Source of the DNA: Lachnospiraceae bacterium
Lineage (GTDB): Bacteria; Bacillota; Clostridia; Lachnospirales; Lachnospiraceae
Assembly: GCA_024680055.1 (NCBI GenBank)
Contig: JAILCP010000091.1
Location: 1-44,939 of the forward strand
Direction of reading: 5' to 3'
DNA length: 44,939 bases
This document shows, in pieces, positions 43,928-44,939 of this stretch. Under the pieces are notes generated by a model. The model was not told where the DNA came from and made no database searches. It saw only the letters and a list, made by a program, of their open reading frames with translations. The translations under genes and the position numbers were made by a program. The stretch's first letter is position 1. Each line of letters begins with the position of its first letter.

Positions 43928-44620
43928 ATGGATAACCTGGTAGTTTGGTTAGTAATAGGGGAGCTTATTTTATTTGGCCTTATAGGTTTTTTCAGGGGAT
44001 TTGTAAAAATGGCCTATGGGTGCATCGCCATTGTGATCAGCATTACATTGGTAAGTCTTTTGACCCCTTATGTCAAAGATATGTTGCTGCATCATACAAA
44101 TTTATATGAGCAACTATCAAAGAGCTGTACAGAAGCAATTGAAGAAAAATATAGCCGGAATGAATCTGAAAAACCAAAAGATGAGGAAGATGTGTATAAA
44201 GGAGCGGGAATTGTCCTCCCAAGCGGTGCCAAAATGCTGGAAGGTGTATTGGATAAAGGCAAAGAAGCGGTTTCCGGTATTTATGAACAAGTGGGAAGTA
44301 AAGTGGCAATGTGGATTTTATGTGCCATAGCATTTGTAGTCACATTGTTAATCGTTCAAATCCTAATACATGTTATAGGCGGAGTACTGCATCTTATATC
44401 AAAACTACCGATTATACATGGAGTGGATAAAATAGCAGGAGCAGCGGCAGGACTTATGATGGGGGTTCTAATTCTTTGGATAATCTTTGTGGTATTATCA
44501 ACTTGCTGTACATCAGAAAAATTTGACTTTGTTTTCCGTCAAATTGAAGAAAACCCGATTACCGGATTCCTATACCAGAATAATTTAATTGTTAATTTTG
44601 TAGTGGCTCTGGTTGACTAG
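43928..44620 (+). CDS. CvpA-like membrane protein
   Basis: 230 residues with four membrane segments (about 5-23, 28-47, 132-155 and 170-195), the CvpA/colicin V production layout, including GFFRGFVKMAYG near the N-terminus. The loop between segments 2 and 3 is long and charged (about 50-125). CvpA homologues affect envelope integrity in enterobacteria; in Firmicutes the role is not settled. AGAGGAAG precedes the ATG. Last protein gene before the rRNA promoter region. Confidence 0.85.
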   Translation: MDNLVVWLVIGELILFGLIGFFRGFVKMAYGCIAIVISITLVSLLTPYVKDMLLHHTNLYEQLSKSCTEAIEEKYSRNESEKPKDEEDVYKGAGIVLPSGAKMLEGVLDKGKEAVSGIYEQVGSKVAMWILCAIAFVVTLLIVQILIHVIGGVLHLISKLPIIHGVDKIAGAAAGLMMGVLILWIIFVVLSTCCTSEKFDFVFRQIEENPITGFLYQNNLIVNFVVALVD

Positions 44621-44630
44621 CCACGAAATG

Positions 44631-44665
44631 TTGTGTCCGGAATCAAATGAAGACACAAAATTTTT
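44631..44665 (+). terminator. Terminator after the CvpA gene
   Basis: TTGTGTC (44631-44637) pairs with GACACAA (44652-44658), then AATTTTT. Confidence 0.75.
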
Positions 44666-44694
44666 GAATTGTTCACAAAATAGAAAAAATATCG

Positions 44695-44723
44695 TTGACA
44701 CGAAGGTAAAAAGGTGATAACAT
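44695..44723 (+). promoter_or_regulatory. rRNA operon promoter P1 (probable)
   Basis: Perfect TTGACA (44695-44700), 17-base spacer, TAACAT (44718-44723) with TGA before it. An A/T-rich stretch (44659-44690) lies upstream, like an UP element. The 319-base stretch 44621-44939 carries only a terminator, these promoters and the leader. Confidence 0.8.
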
Positions 44724-44787
44724 AGATTTCACCGCGAGGAACCAACCTCTGCGGGAAACACTTTTGAAAAAAAGATGAAAAAAGATG

Positions 44788-44816
44788 TTGACAAACAGCT
44801 CGATAGATGATATTAT
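44788..44816 (+). promoter_or_regulatory. rRNA operon promoter P2 (probable)
   Basis: Perfect TTGACA (44788-44793), 17-base spacer, TATTAT (44811-44816), 93 bases after P1. Tandem perfect -35 promoters are typical of rrn operons. Confidence 0.85.
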
Positions 44817-44822
44817 ATACGA

Positions 44823-44939
44823 GTTGCGGCACGGAAGTGCTAACAACGAAAAAGAACATTGATAACTGAACAGTGAGACAACCTTGAAAAGATTCTAAGA
44901 GAAAATTTTTAAGAACGTTCGTAGAAATACGAACCCAAA
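44823..44939 (+). other. Probable 5' leader of a 16S rRNA precursor, cut by window edge
   Basis: No coding frame. AACATTGATAACTGAACAGTG resembles the leader text seen just before 16S genes in Lachnospiraceae (from memory). It ends in a hairpin GTTCGTA-GAAA-TACGAAC (44917-44934) with a GNRA tetraloop. The 16S start itself is not in the window. Confidence 0.7.

Overview
The window looks like chromosomal DNA of an anaerobic, motile member of the Lachnospiraceae (Clostridia, Firmicutes). The basis is moderate GC, strong AGGAGG-type ribosome binding sites, sigma-A promoters with frequent TGn extended -10 boxes, and the gene order threonylcarbamoyl-AMP synthase / phosphatase-like / upp / dCMP deaminase / F-type ATP synthase. 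A flagellin, a Firmicutes-type Tad pilus cluster and several protein families common in gut Lachnospiraceae also fit. Almost everything is on the + strand; only a ferredoxin (cut by the left edge) and mecA are on the - strand. Nothing resembles a prophage, transposase, CRISPR array or tRNA gene.

Layout. 1-1.6 kb: ferredoxin, DUF1858 redox-disulfide protein and mecA. 1.7-3.9 kb: a small operon with a Ser/Thr kinase fused to a degenerate P-loop domain, a second degenerate P-loop protein and a small unknown protein. 4.1-9.6 kb: an anchored GH18 hydrolase, then Sua5/TsaC, a cysteine-less LMW phosphatase homologue, upp, dCMP deaminase and a two-gene chromate-type transporter. 9.8-17.0 kb: a complete F1Fo ATP synthase operon with its own promoter and terminator; the c subunit carries the Na+-site residues. 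17.0-27.2 kb: coiled-coil protein, AI-2E-type permease, TPR/ATPase protein, glycogen branching enzyme, SAM methyltransferase and a propeller/dead-protease-like anchored protein. 27.3-32.4 kb: a flagellar block with a large DUF6240 protein ending in a FliK-like domain, flagellin behind a sigma-28 promoter, and a FliS-like chaperone. 32.5-40.5 kb: a Tad-type pilus operon (TadZ-like pseudo-ATPase, TadA, TadB, TadC, a 52-aa Flp-like pilin, DUF5702 protein, TadE-like zinc-site protein, prepilin peptidase, short TadE-like protein, FHA protein). 40.5-44.6 kb: rhomboid protease, flavodoxin-SCP2 fusion, HIT protein, DUF5711 propeller and CvpA-like protein. 44.6-44.9 kb: tandem strong promoters and a leader that almost certainly belong to an rRNA operon starting just past the right edge.

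Working together: the ATP synthase operon and its upstream nucleotide/tRNA-modification genes are housekeeping. The flagellar block and the Tad operon are adjacent surface-appendage systems with separate promoters. The kinase at 1.7 kb and the FHA protein at 39.3 kb could form a phosphothreonine signalling pair. Three degenerate TadZ/MinD-like domains occur in the window (kinase C-terminus, the gene after it, and the first Tad gene), so I infer that the kinase operon may be a distant arm of Tad control. The best candidates for undescribed biology are this kinase/pseudo-ATPase/FHA/Tad arrangement and a perfect 23-bp inverted repeat inside the Tad operon at 37853-37956.
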